Shown here: positions 13,080 through 26,395 of the stretch, in pieces
Layout: every line of letters starts with the position of its first letter
Numbering within the stretch: position 1 is the first letter of the stretch
Source of the DNA: Diphasiastrum complanatum
Taxonomy: Eukaryota > Streptophyta > Lycopodiopsida > Lycopodiales > Lycopodiaceae
Assembly: GCA_029204225.1 (NCBI GenBank)
Contig: CM055099.1
Coordinates: 50,272,075-50,323,865 of the forward strand
Length of the DNA: 51,791 nucleotides
Direction of reading: 5' to 3'
The notes under the pieces: model-generated
Database searches by the model: none
The model's input: the letters and a program-made list of their open reading frames with translations, nothing else
Told to the model about the DNA's origin: nothing
Position numbers and translations under genes: made by a program

Positions 13080-15335
13080 ATTGTTTAGTCCAATAGTAGT
13101 GCTTGGATCTGAATTTGGGATGATTTGATTCGTATTTTTTGTGCTTTGATCTTGGTGATCAAAGCACGGTAGACCAATCTTGTTTCTTTTGAAGGATCTA
13201 GAAGATCCATATTCACTGCAAATGATGAAGAATGCAAGGTTGAAGGTGTTGGTAGTGCACCTCTTGATGTAGGATCCTCTAAAAACTTAAAGCTAGATGG
13301 AGTTCTCTATGTTCTTAATATCACTAAAAATCTCCTTAGTGTAGGCCAATTGCTTGATGATGGCCATGATGTGCAATTTGGCATTGATGCTTGCTTGATA
13401 AAAAAAAATAGTGAGGTTCTAGCAAGAGGGACTAGATATGGAAGGCTTTCTAATCTAGACTCTTATGATGGAGCTAATATGTGTGGTCTGATGGATGAGG
13501 GCAAGTTGACAAAAGGAGGAGATTTGGCACAATATATTGGGCCATCCCAAAACACAAATCAATGCCTTCCATGGTCAAGGAGGAGAAGGCAATTGTATTG
13601 CCTCAATCTATGTCCAAGGATAGTAAGGCTTGTGAGGTGTGCCTTGGCAAAAGCACATAGAAAGCCATCTCCAAGATCTTCTACTTCCTCTCATGAAATT
13701 TTTCAGCTAATCCGCTCAGATGTGCATTTCTCTTCAACTAAAAGAAATGGTGGTGCATCTATGTTTGTCTCTTTTATGGATGACTACTTAATACTCACAT
13801 GAATTTATCTGTTATCTTCAAAATCAATGGTGTTTGAAACTTTCTTAAAGTCCAAGGCTTTTGTAGAGACTCAATTTGGTGTCAAGATCAAAGTCTTGAT
13901 GTTGGATGGAGGAGGAGAGTACATATCCACCAAATTTCAAGAATATTGTGAGCAACAAGGCATCAAAAGAGAGCTTACATATCCTTATTTGCCTCAAACA
14001 GATGGAATGGTTTAGAAGAAGAACCGAACTCTATGTGAGTGTGCAAAAGCTATGAGGTAGGATGCATGTCTTCCAAATACATTTTGGGGTGAGGCTCTCA
14101 CTTGTGCAAACTGCTTATGCAATTTGTTGCCCAATCTTGCTATTGGAGGTAGAACACCTTATGAATTGTTGTATAAGAAGAAGTCTAATGTTGAGCACTT
14201 GAGGACATTTAAATCCAAATATTTTGTACATGTTCCATTGAAAGTCATGAGTAAAGATGACCCCAGTTCTATCAAGGGGATCATGGTAGGATACTCCAAC
14301 ACAAGAAAGGCATATAGAATTTTTGTTCCCTCTACTAACAAGATCATGTTTGGTAGAGATGTCATTTTTCATGAGGACAAGAATCCAAGCTTGAAGGGTC
14401 TGAGATCACACTTCATGATGGTGGATCTTCTCATCTACCAATGATCCAAGATGATGATGGGGAGGGGCTGAGGCTTGAGGAGGAGTCTTCTCAACCAAAA
14501 ATCCAAGAGGTCATCAAGGGATGAGGTCGAGCCTAGAATGCTCTCACTTATGTCGACAAAGGCAAGCAAATTGAGCGTGGTAATATTTCTCATGCACTTT
14601 TCCTTTCTTTTGATGAGCCTTCCAATATTCAAGATGCTTTGAAATCAAAAGTTTGGCATGAGGCAATGACCTTGGATTATGATGCTTAAATCTCTAATCA
14701 TACATGGGAGTTGATTGATCTACGACCTAACCAGAATGCAAATGGATGCAAGTGGATCAAGTACAATCAAGATGGTTCCATCAACAAATACAAAGCAAGA
14801 CTTTGTGCCAAAGGTTCAAAAAGTAGATTATGAGGAGACCTTTGCACTTGTTGCAAAGATGACAGACATCCGAATTTTGATTGCATTGGCATTTGATTTC
14901 AAATGGAATATGTTTCAAATCAATGCAAAAATGCATCCCCTAATGGCTATCTTGAAGAGAAGATCTATATGTGCCAACTTGAGGGCTTCATCAAGGAAGG
15001 CCAAGAAGACAAGGTTTGCTTACTTTTCAAGAGCTTGTATGGACTCAAACAAGATCAATTCTTCTCTCAATAGATTTCTCCATTAGGGAGTATGATCCAT
15101 CATTCTTCAAGTTTTTTAATGGAGATGTGATCATTCTTGTATTATATGTAGATGACATTATTCTTTGGGGAGCAATGTCAAGCTTATTGATGATATCAAG
15201 ATAGCACCAGGAAAAGAGTTTAGGATGCAAGATCTTGGTACTTTGCATTATATCTTAGGACTTGAGATAGATAGGACACAGAATATGTATTGATTTTTCA
15301 ATCCAAGTATATTCTTTCAATGCTCAAAAGAGTTT
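13080..15335 (+). pseudogene. Ty1/copia pol remnant (PR end, IN, RT)
   Basis: From left: a protease/pre-integrase stretch ending LDGVLYVLNITKNLLSVGQL (about 13.3 kb), a GKAHRKPS-like pre-integrase end, the integrase core from VHFSS (13.72 kb) with LDGGGEY, then DGMV followed by a stop at 14013-14015 exactly where the catalytic Glu of the ERKNR motif belongs. After it come VGYSNTRKAY, RDVIFHE, a hinge, and RT from about 14.7 kb (YEETFALVAKMTDIRI, LYVDDIILWG). It ends abruptly after a KYILSMLKR-like stretch near 15.33 kb, without RNase H. It is the same family as the minus-strand element at 42.2-44.8 kb. Stops and shifts make it non-functional. Confidence 0.9.
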
Positions 15336-16730
<1,395 letters not shown>

Positions 16731-17484
16731 TAATTGATCTATCAATTTACTTGAGATTAAGATCAATCTAGATCAATTCTAGACACAAAATCCTAACAAG
16801 AACAATCATTAATTGAAGGTAGGTGTACTTTCTGGTTTCCCACGTGTGAAACCCTGTATGAGTACGGACTCCAACCTGAAAATCAAGTACACATTGATAG
16901 CACCTCAAAACAATCAAAACAAATGTAGACAAATGGAGAGAATCACTCAAAATTGCTTCCAAAACCAAGATTGGTGTCTCACATTGATTATGGCCAAATA
17001 AGCCTCTATATATACACTTCTGGAGCTCGAGGTACTGATCATGCATGAGATCTCACACGTGTGAGGATGCCTTGTCACCATCATGCAATTTGACACTTGG
17101 ATCAAAACTTTCCATTTTGAGCATTTTTGGTCTATTTTTCTACTATATGGAGATCTTCACGGAAATCTTCTAGAAGCAAAAACTCGCCTACTTCAGCTAT
17201 TTCCACACGTGTGAGCTGTCCTCTACACATGGGATGTGACACCTATTCAAAATATTTGGCTCATGCAATCATTAGATTGGTACCATGTGTCATATCTCTA
17301 GAAAACTAGTTTTTGGCCATTTTAGCCACTAGAACCTGAATTAAAACATATGTACAACATATATGATTATGGTACATGAAAAGTACACTAGTTTCACAAG
17401 TGGAAACAGGATCCATGCATGTGTGTATATCCTATATACAAGATTCTTGGCCTCTACCAAGCTTATTTTTGCATTTTTCACACG
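16731..17484. repeat. Dispersed repeat with CACACGTGTG palindromes, copy 1
   Basis: About 750 bases that match, inverted, the last 760 bases of the window, with roughly four in five positions equal by eye. Carries CACGTGTGAA at 16841, the 14-bp perfect palindrome CTCACACGTGTGAG at 17053-17066, CACACGTGTG at 17204-17213 and TTTCACAAGTGGAAA near 17392. Likely an LTR or non-autonomous repeat; no coding capacity is evident. Confidence 0.85.
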
Positions 17485-17714
17485 CAGCTTATGGAAATCA
17501 AAGACCCAGACAAAACATTACTTTTATCCTCCAGATCTAGATTGACATGCAGGACAGATCCTGACTTCCATTTTGCCAAAAGTGCTCTCTATTTGGATCA
17601 AAGTATGCAGATCATTTTATGAGAACAAGCAAAAAAAAACAGTTGTCCCATGGGAACCACAACTATCCAGAGTTTCCACACTAAAAAACGAGTTTGAGAG
17701 GAAATCACAATGTT
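17485..17714. other. No gene
   Basis: Spacer between the dispersed repeat and the tandem repeat. Nothing recognised. Confidence 0.5.
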
Positions 17715-17980
17715 ATGTAATCTTGGAGCGTACGATGCTACCGAGACATCCAAAAGCAAGAGTGAGCACGACCTAATGATCCAGAGCTTTAGAACTTGAA
17801 GCTAACATTGGTCTTGTTGCAATCTTAGAGCTTCAAATGCTACAAAAACATCAAACAACAAGAGTGAGCAGTGACCTAATCTAGAGCATAAAAAATTGAA
17901 GCTAACAATTGTCATGCCGAATCTTATAGCTCCGAATCCTGTACAAACATCAGATGGCAAGAGTGAGCAGTGACCTAACA
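17715..17980. repeat. Tandem repeat, three units of about 100 bp
   Basis: The marker word AGTGAGCA recurs at 17761, 17863 and 17962, each in a similar context (CAAGAGTGAGCAGTGACCTAA and GAAGCTAACAATTG words). Confidence 0.85.
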
Positions 17981-18804
17981 ATCTCGTTTCAAAATTTCAA
18001 GAAAATAGAGCTTCAGCCTACTATGCGACGCCGCATCCTCACCTCACCTCCGCTCAAACTCTATTCCTCAATGCATAGCACCATCGACCAAAAGCAGAAA
18101 AACTCTTAGAAATGAGATGCAAAGTGATGAGAGGTGCACTAATCCTTCACACACAGACTTATGATGAGATTTAAAGAAGAAAAACAACGTTTCCAAAATC
18201 TAGCTGATGCAAAATATAAAGAGAAAAAAAGAAAAAGTCAAATGTTTATTGATGCTCACGGGCAATCACCAATTATTGCTGCTTCACAGATAGTCGCTCT
18301 AGATTCCTGCTTATGTGCAGAAATTCAGATGCCGATGCCTTTGCACCATATGTTTCAAGACGATTTCCTTGCTCTATGAAGCCATTGTGCGCAATAAGCA
18401 TTTTAGTTATAGTTTTGCCAACTCGTATTCAAAGTTAGACTTTTCGAATAAAATAGTATTTCTGTGCCGAATCCTTTGTGGTTAAAATGCTGCTGACAGG
18501 ATTATGCAGACTGTTGGTGAATCTATCAAGCATATGCAGCGTTTTGATTGACGTGATATTGTCCTAAGGGATGAAGAGTATGCTCTTATGCTGCAGCACA
18601 AGATATCTCAAAGTATCCCAGAGATTTTGAGAGACTCAAAAGACACTTTGAATTTCAGCACTAGGACATTGAACCCCCAGATGGACCAAAAAGATCCAAA
18701 TTCAGGCTTCCTTGATGGGAAACAACATGATACCATTGCAACTGAACCATCTTCAGGGTACTGAATGTTATTGATTTTTCTTGCAAAAATGAAAGACTCT
18801 TAAT
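17981..18804. other. No recognised gene
   Basis: A 72-codon Lys/Gln-rich frame at 18161-18379 and a second open stretch near 18.49-18.66 kb look peptide-like but match no family I know. They could be a captured host fragment or the spacer of the following Copia remnant. Confidence 0.35.
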
Positions 18805-19951
18805 TTTCAAGGAGCATTTGGTATGTATATTGCACAAGGCTTTATATGGTCTTAAGCAAGCTCCCAGGGCCTGGTATGACAATTTTCTTGTTGCAGCACA
18901 ATTTTACTTCCTGCTCCGCAAACTGTAATGTATATCTCAGGCATAAAGATTCAAGCTATGTCATAATAGCATTATACGTTGATGATTCTTTAATTATCAA
19001 CAATTCAAATCAGTTATTAAAGGAAACCAAATGTCTGCTTTCATCAGAGTTTGAGATGACTGATTTAGGCCCAGTCCATTACTTTATTGGTATGGAAATC
19101 AACAGAGATCGCGCAGGCAAAAGGATAACTATAAGCCAAGAATCCTACTTGACTAATGTACTTCGCAGATATGGCATGAAGGACTGCAATCCCATAGACA
19201 CACCTATGGATCCGGGAGCTAAGCTGTCCAAAGACATGTGTCCCAAAACTCAAGCAAATCAGCAAGAAATGTGCAGGTATCCTTATTAGTCTGTCATAGG
19301 ATCTATTATGTATTCTATGATCTACACACGACCTGATGTAGCATATGTAGTAAGCACACTGTCTGAGTACATGTCCAATCCAGGCCTACACCACTGGAAA
19401 GCTCTACAAAGAGTACTGAGGTACATTCAAATTACAAAGCACTATGCTTTGAGCTATAATGGCAATATAGAAGCTGCACTCACATTGACCACTTATTCAG
19501 ATTCAGATTGGGCAGGAGACGTGGATACCAGAAAATCCACATCAGGCTACATTTGTTTCCTTGCAGGAGGACCCATCTCATGGAACAACCAAAAGCAGAA
19601 ATGCATTTCTATGTCCTCCACAGAATCAGAATATGTTGCAGCTACATCAATAGTGAAGGAAATAATCTGGCTAAGAAGACTGCTGTAGGATCTGCAATTT
19701 CCACAAATCAGTCCAACAATACTCCAATGCAACAATCAGAGCTATATAGCTCTCTCTCTGAACCCATGAACTCATAATAGAACTAAGCATATAGAAGTTC
19801 AATTCCATTTTCTTAGAGAGAAAGTTCAAAATCAAGATGTTGTACTAAGTTACTGTCATACAGACAATATGTTGGCTGATATTTTGACAAAGCCATTGTC
19901 TAGAGATAAACATTCTACTTTAGTAGGTATGCTAGATCTCAATTGCAGATA
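18805..19951 (+). pseudogene. Ty1/copia RT - RNase H remnant with element 3' end
   Basis: Starts at KALYGLKQAPRAWYD of RT, shifts frame, then runs openly from about 18.88 kb: SSYVIIALYVDDS with the catalytic YVDD intact (18975-18986), MTDLGPVHYFIGMEI, SIMYSMIYTRPDVAY, and the RNase H motifs YSDSDWAGD and SMSSTESEYVAAT. In-frame TAG codons interrupt it at 19287-19289 and 19686-19688, both where CAG (Gln) would be expected. The frame continues to HTDNMLADILTKPLS. RT and RNase H copy element RNA into DNA. The gene is followed directly by a polypurine tract and an LTR, so this is the genuine 3' end. Gag, protease and integrase are missing. Confidence 0.92.
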
Positions 19952-19971
19952 AGATTTATAGTAGTTAGCTT

Positions 19972-19980
19972 AAAGGGGAG
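19972..19980 (+). promoter_or_regulatory. Polypurine tract
   Basis: AAAGGGGAG lies immediately before the TGTCGG start of the LTR. This is the standard plus-strand DNA primer position. Confidence 0.85.
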
Positions 19981-20620
19981 TGTCGGATTTTAATCTTACT
20001 CCTACTCATCCCAACAGCTCTTCTTCCTTATCTAAATTTTACTCCCTCAAATGTCACCTACAGAAAACATTAACTATTGCATTTTTTGCACAGCCAAAAA
20101 ATGCGAAAAACCTGACACTGTGTTTTTACACTAAGTTTCTGACAGGCGACACCTGCCCGACACTATGCCGAAGGTGTCTTCCAAACGCCGAAGGTATGCC
20201 GAAGGTGTCTTACAAATCCTGAAGGCTACCCTCAGGCAAAGGCAACGACCAGAAGGCCAAGGAGTGTCGCATTTCCAATCTGCAGAATTATATGGATTTT
20301 CGCTATCAGACCAAAAAGTCTTCACGCTCCATCAACGTACTGATTCACTGATCTGATTAACGGTTGTAATCAATCTTGTAATTGTAAAGTTAAGTTAGTA
20401 CAAGATCTTTTCAGTTGATATGTATATATACATGTGATTGAGCGATCAAAGCACACAGGAGATGTAAAGAAGAGGCAGATTCATAAGTTTAGATAGCGGA
20501 GAACGTGCTTTATCAGTAGCTGACTCCTTAGAGTTAGTGATATATATAGAGAGAGAACTATTTTAGAACCTTAGCAATTTTCTTGAATCTATTAGTAGGA
20601 TCATGTGCTTATCAGCGCAA
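19981..20620 (+). mobile_element. Copia 3' LTR (right border uncertain)
   Basis: Begins TGTCGG right after the polypurine tract. Contains two 31-bp repeats with TGCCGAAGGTGTCTT (20166 and 20197). The right end is placed near a TATCAGCGCA at about 20.62 kb without a second LTR to confirm it. Confidence 0.65.
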
Positions 20621-20639
20621 CTGTATTGTGGTACGATCG

Positions 20640-22123
20640 TTTGATGTAGTCAAATTTCTTTAGATGGGTGAGGATAAACTATCAGGGTTGAATCTTCACT
20701 TGGAGGGACAACATGCTGCTGAGTTTTGTTGGGTGCAAGTGCAGGGGCTTGGCATTGGATTTGTGCTCGAGTCAAGACCCATGCGGGATGAGTATCAACT
20801 GGCAAAGTTTCTACTTGTACTGAACATATAGGAGCAGCAGGTTTGGATCAAGATGGGCAGTCCTTCGCGTGATGTTCAATACAACAGTTTTCACAAGTTG
20901 GAGGAAAGTAGAGTTTATCTGGGCAACGAAAACTAAGATGCTTACCTGCATAGATAAAACATTCTCATATTGCTGGAAGTTGATGCGCAGCAAATACAGC
21001 GTGGTTTGGATCGTATGTTTGGGCATTGGGGTCCATTGCTTGGGCATTAGAATCATATGTATAATAAACAATTGTCTCAGTGGAGTATTGCTATTGAGTA
21101 TGGTCTTTCACATAGTAGGTTTCTAGATCGATATTATTGGGATCAAGATAATGTACAACTTGTTGTGGAGCAGGTTGGTTAACGACAAATTGTCGACGTG
21201 GTGGTTGGTATTGGTTTGTGCAGTTGGTCATGGTTGGTATACCCCTGATCGTGGCATAGGCTGTTGTGGAGGCTAGGGGCGATATGCTCGATAGATGGTG
21301 GGTCTGGGTGCTGCTGAAAAATGGTTTCGTAGTTGAGGGTATTCATTAGCAATATGATGTTGTGAGCAGATTGGACACTAGACATTTTCTCATGCTAGAA
21401 AGATTTCTCAACAATCTGTGGCGGTTTGAAAATCGGTAGTGAGTTTATCCATATGATATTGTTGAGCTTTTTGTCAGGTTTCCATTTGGTGCAGAAGTTC
21501 AGAAGATTGGGCAACATTTTCAGACTTTGTATGATTAAGATGGTCAGAATCCTTAGATTTCTTTTCACGATGGTCAAAGTTGTCATCGAAACCTTTATCT
21601 TCTTCATGAATAGCATCAGTCATCACGTCTTTAAGTTGATCGTAAAGGTCAACTGGTTTTAGTTCTTGGCGACAATCCAACCAAGAACAGCTTTATGGCC
21701 ATTCATTCAGTGATGTTTTCATCAACACATTTGACCTTGAGACGTTTAAAGCGCTCAATGTAGTTTCGAACAGACTCGTCAAGATGCATCTTGATATGGG
21801 TGATTTGGATGAATGGGCTCTGAGTCAGTTCGGATGGCTTGAAACGCTTTATGAGGGCATCTTTGAGAGTGGTCCAAGAAGCAAGATCAGAAGTTTTGAG
21901 GTTAAGATACCACTCTTTGGCTGTTCCATAGAGTACCATGGGGAATAGGCGAAGTTTTTCAGTCTCAGAGGTATCTCCATAGAAGCGGCATGATTTATCA
22001 AAGTCTTGGAAAAATCGAACTAGGTCAGATTCCCCATCGTACTTTGGTGCATCGATACGTGGAATTCTGCATTCTAATCATAGCGGGGTTGGATTGGAAG
22101 ATTCAGCACAATCTCGAGACATG
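20640..22123 (-). pseudogene. Ty3/gypsy gag remnant
   Basis: Minus strand from ATG at about 22123: MSRDCAESSNPTPL, one in-frame stop, then RIDAPKYDGESDLVRFFQDF and a capsid core with LYGTAKEWYLNL, W..LKDALIKRF and NYIERFKRL (22.05-21.70 kb), all typical of gypsy Gag. After frameshifts, two cysteine-rich knuckles appear near 20.95-20.87 kb: C-x2-Y-x3-H-x4-C (the second Cys is Tyr) and C-x2-C-x3-H-x4-C. Gag packages element RNA. No pol follows toward 20.64 kb, where the element meets the Copia LTR. Confidence 0.8.
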
Positions 22124-22982
22124 ATGTAGAGTGTGGAGTAGAGTAACAGTACAGATGATCAGGGCAGTATTGTACTTGGCAAAAAAGAGAAAAAGAGTAG
22201 CTTTATGTAGAATGGAAGATTTTGGACAAAAAATTGGAGTTTTGTGCTGTAAGAGAATTCATGGATTGGCTAAGAAATCATGGAGAGATAGAGCAATCGA
22301 ACTACAGTATGCACGAATTCTGACAAGGAGTGCTTTATGTCAAAATATTGATTTTTTGATATTTTTGAGGAAATTTTTTAATGTAGAATTCACAAAGGGT
22401 ACAGAGAATTCGTGCTCACTGAAGACGATTTCGTAGGGTGACTGGCGATTTCTGATACAGAAGTTTTACCGACAGAGAGAGGATATGGTAAAAAAAGTGA
22501 CTTTTTGACAGAAAACAAACATTCTCTGAGATAGAATTTGTGGAGCTATTGGAGGACTGATCTTGATAAATCTAGCCTCAGTGAAGTCAGTCAATTCTAA
22601 GACCAATATTTGGTTGGAAAACATTTGGTTGGAAAACAATGGACAATATATCAGGGTGTTTTCATAGAATTTAAACAGGGTCAGAATTCATGGAGGTGAT
22701 AAAATGGAAGATTAGGGTCTGTTATGGCTGCAGACAGACCGACAACTTTTGATATACTTGTTTGGTTGAAAAAAAAATGTCAGTGGGGTCATTTCTTTCA
22801 AAGAAAGTGCCCAAGTTGACACTTTTGCTGCTTCCCTCCCGGCTTGATAGGTTGCTCCGCAGCTCGTTGAGGACCTAGAGAGAAGTCTCATGCTATGTTG
22901 TGAAGGTAAAAAACAAGCAATCATACACACAAACACAAAAAAAAATGAAAAAAAAGGAAGCTAGGTAGGAAAATCTTAAAAA
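22124..22982 (-). other. Gypsy leader between primer site and gag
   Basis: About 860 bases of non-coding sequence on the gag strand, including A-rich runs near 22.94 kb. It is the expected position of a packaging leader. Scattered short frames are not credible genes. Confidence 0.6.
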
Positions 22983-22997
22983 GCGACAATGACGCCA
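22983..22997 (-). promoter_or_regulatory. Primer-binding site, Asp-tRNA-like
   Basis: Minus strand TGGCGTCATTGTCGC resembles the Asp-tRNA primer site common in plant gypsy elements (TGGCGCCGTTG...). It starts one base after a CA dinucleotide that would end the LTR. Confidence 0.7.
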
Positions 22998-22998
22998 A

Positions 22999-23335
22999 TG
23001 TTGGAGGTAAATCTGGTTTATGCGTTGGCTAGATCTACTCACAATGTGGTGTAGTATAGAGAGGATCGTCCACCTTTTAAGCTCCTACCAAAAGCTTCAA
23101 ACGAAAATAGTTTACGAAAATGAATGCACTATGGCTTGCCCAACTAGTGCTCGAAACGGAAATGAAACTATCTAAAAGCAATAATTAACCAATCCTTGCT
23201 AAGGCTTACCCAACTAGCAAGGTTACTAAACTAGATCCTAAATTAACACCCACTAGGAAAATGGAATGATAGATTGCGGCTAACTAATAATCAATATATT
23301 TTCTCTATGTTTGCATAGTTTCTAACAATTATCGA
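22999..23335 (-). mobile_element. Probable gypsy 5' LTR, truncated
   Basis: Sequence upstream of the primer site on the minus strand, ending CCAACA. It is cut on its outer side by the Copia fragment starting near 23.34 kb. No partner LTR was found, so the LTR call rests on the primer site alone. Confidence 0.5.
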
Positions 23336-24960
23336 GTCTACATACTCGAAACGGAAGAATAAAAGTAGTTCGAGATGTCAAATTCGATGAGTCGGAGTAC
23401 ATAGCAGACATTGACTTAATCGGCTATGAAATTATTAGGACTCATTATGAGTTACCAACGACAGAAGTAAAGCATGCAGATGATGAACATGAATTATCAT
23501 CTGGATACAGCAGTGATTCAAAGGGAGTTCAAATTCGAGTACTTGAAAGACTCGAATCACCAGTTTGAATTCAAGCAGAACAGGTCAAACTCGAAAATGT
23601 AGAATTGAATTCGAGACCTATACAAACTGTGAGAAGATTTGATAGACAAAGAAAACCACTAATAAGGTTTAGTCAGGATGTTTCAACAGATATAAGTATC
23701 GAATTTTGTGGTTTTACAGACGAATCTCAAACATTCAAAAAAGCTATTGTTGGACCAAATAAAGATCATTGCGAAAGGGCCAAGCTGATGATGGGAGGGG
23801 CCATAGGCATAGGTAACTACTATGTGCAGTTTTGTGATAAGGGCGATGGACGGAAATGGCCATCGTGCCTTACTATCGTAGGTTTGGTTGTAGTGGGAGA
23901 GGTTCATATTTATTTCGTGGTGTTGGAATTTGAATTGGATTCAAGCAATGGAGGACGAAATGTCATCGATGTACAAGAACAATGTATGGACACTTGCCCT
24001 AAACCTGATGGAAGAAAAACAGTTAAATGCAAGCGGATCTACAAGATCAAAACAGGTCCTAATAGAAATAACATCAGATACAAAGCAAAGTTGGTTGCGA
24101 TAGGTTTTTCACATAAATATGGAATCGACTACACTGATACTTTCTCACTAGTAGTCAAACACACATCAATTCGCTTGTTATTTGCTTATGCAGTAGCTCA
24201 TGATCTTAGAATATTGTGGATGAGAAAACTATTTTTTTTACATACAGAGTTGGAAGAAGATTTATTCATGGAAGCCAAAAATGTCCAAAATTTGGATGTC
24301 ACATGAATCAGAGCATCTATGTTCTGAAATAAGTAGCCAGACAATGGTATAGACAGAAGGACAAAGCACTACATTGTTTAGGCTTCGAACCTTTATTCGT
24401 TGAGTCGAATGTCTATATCAAATATGTCCAAAGAAAAATTATCATTCTAGTTGTTTATGTGGACGACACTCTTATCTTCTCAAGAAAAGATAAGTTGACT
24501 TCAGATGTCAAAAGAGACATTTCTGGAATATTCGAGATCACTGACCTAAGAGAAGCAAACAACTATCTAGGCTTACATATCGAAAGAGACTTTGAAGCTG
24601 GTAAGTTGTATCTTCACCAACAAAAATACACTTTAATAATCATTGAAGATTTCAACATGTTCGAATGCAAAGGTGTGCATACTACCTAGAACAATACTGA
24701 GCAAGGCAGATTGCCCGCAAACTCTCAAAGAAGAAAACCGAATGGCCAATACACCCTATCAAAGGCTGATTGGATCATCGTTGGATCTTGCAGACAACAC
24801 CAGACCTGATACAGCATTTGCAGTATACAGGCTGAGCCAATTCAATAAGAACCCATGATCGTTACATTGGAAGTTAGCAAAAAGAGTGGTACAATATCTC
24901 CAAGAATCGAAAGACTATGTTGTTCCAAGAATGATCAAAAAGCTAAAAACATGACAAAAG
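23336..24960 (+). pseudogene. Ty1/copia hinge-RT remnant with insertion
   Basis: Begins in the integrase-RT hinge (VVRDVKFDE), continues through a linker (TVRRFDRQRKPLIRFSQD) and has a frame open from 23605 to 24306. RT motifs: DGRKTVKCKRIYKIKTGPN, YKAKLVAIGFSHKYGIDY, KHTSIRLLFAYAVAHD, then after frameshifts VVYVDDTLIFS with YVDD intact (24.46 kb) and TRPDTAFAVYRLSQF. Between about 23.78 and 23.93 kb lies sequence foreign to Copia, flanked by two alternative hinge anchors (HCERA and WIQAMEDEMSS). It stops near AKRVVQYL at 24.96 kb with no RNase H. Confidence 0.88.
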
Positions 24961-25359
24961 TTTGAAAAACTCCCAAAAAAAATATAGCACATGACTAGAT
25001 TTGCCCCAAAAGCAGTCTACATTGAGTGCTTGGAAGATTAAAATCATAAACATTGAAAAATATTGAAAAAATACTAAAATATTCCTACCCTTTACACAAT
25101 TTAAATGCAATTATGATTAGAAAAAAAAGTCACAAGACCGTGACCTCTAAAATCTATAGCATTGATCGGATCTAGTGTGAGCATAAAAGTGGCTACTTCC
25201 TCTCTAATCACTACCATAGAGCCTATGAATGAAACAAATGATCCACTTACTCCATCTATGCCGATGGGGATAGTAGATTCTCCTCCAAGGTCACCCCAAA
25301 CTAAATAGATACAAAAAGATAAACAGAAGGTGACCAATACCAAGGAGGAAAAGTAAAAA
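24961..25359. other. No confident gene
   Basis: AT-rich. An 80-codon minus-strand frame (25101-25343) matches nothing known. Confidence 0.5.
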
Positions 25360-25930
25360 CCTTCCTAGTAGGACCTATGATTTCACTGGTTATTAAGACA
25401 AAACTAGAGCATAAACAAGAGCAAGAGATGGGAGATCAACTGGTGCACGATGTACCATCCTATTTCAAGGATTATACTATGGACGAGGTGGATGTCATGT
25501 TACCAAGACTTCAATAATTAGATTCAGAGAATCCATCCTCTCTCCAAGCTCTAATCTTTGATGGACCTACCAAGGTAAAAGACCACTCAACCTAGCATGC
25601 CCAAGTAAGAAAGGACATATTGTAATGATAGGTGCGGTGTCGTAGGTCAAGAATTGGAAGATCTAAAAGCACTACTGCTTGAGTATCGAGATTTCTTCCC
25701 TTGAAGCTATAGAGAATTTAGGGGCATATCACCTGAGATATCGATACACATCATTTCTCTAATGCAGGAAGCCAAGCCTATCACTAGCAAGCCATACTGG
25801 TCGATGAACCCACATCATGCCCAACTCATCCAAGAAGAGCTAACAACATTACTTGATGCAAGGTTTTCTACAGGATCGAGCACACTTCTTGGATATCACC
25901 AATTGCTAAACTGTTTATTGTAAACTATAA
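25360..25930 (+). pseudogene. Ty3/gypsy fragment at the start of RT
   Basis: After a linker with DSENPSSLQALIFDGPTK, the region reads LLLEYRDFFP, GISPEISIHIISL, AKPITSKPYWSMNPHHAQL and EELTTLLDARF. These are the pre-RT residues of gypsy Pol (EYRDVFAWSYEDL.. and NPHHAQLVKEEL). Stops and shifts are present, and the RT catalytic part is absent. Confidence 0.75.
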
Positions 25931-26395
25931 AATAAGCAAACATGAAACTGGGTAGTTACTACATATTAACATGTTTGAACGATGACGTAGTCCGAAGTAG
26001 ATTCAGCAGAGGAAGATATCATTTTGAGTGGTACAATTCAATAGCTGAAACTATTGAATCTTGAAAGTATTCGAGTCGAGTCGACCAGTTGACCTGTCAT
26101 GGTGAGGTGCGAGGCTCGAACTCGAATATTGTTCGAGTGTCGAGTCGACTTTTGCTCTACTTCGAATGTGCATGTATTTCTGTAGATTGTCTCGAAAAAT
26201 AGTTCATTTTTGTAGACTGTTGTAGAGAGTGGATATTTACAACGTAGAGGAGCACTCAGAAGATGAATTTAGGTGAGTAGAAGTAAGATTAAACTCTAAC
26301 TGAATAGAGTATAAGGGAGATTTTGACTTGAAGACGATTTCAGGAGAATTGCAAAATCCAATTATGTCACACATCCAAGACACATGAGACAAGGA
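25931..26395. other. No recognisable gene
   Basis: Contains a cluster of TCGAG-rich words at 26.07-26.17 kb. No coding match. Confidence 0.5.

Noticed and set aside
20131-20356. Short frames in the Copia LTR
   Set aside because: They lie in non-coding LTR sequence and reflect 31-bp repeats.
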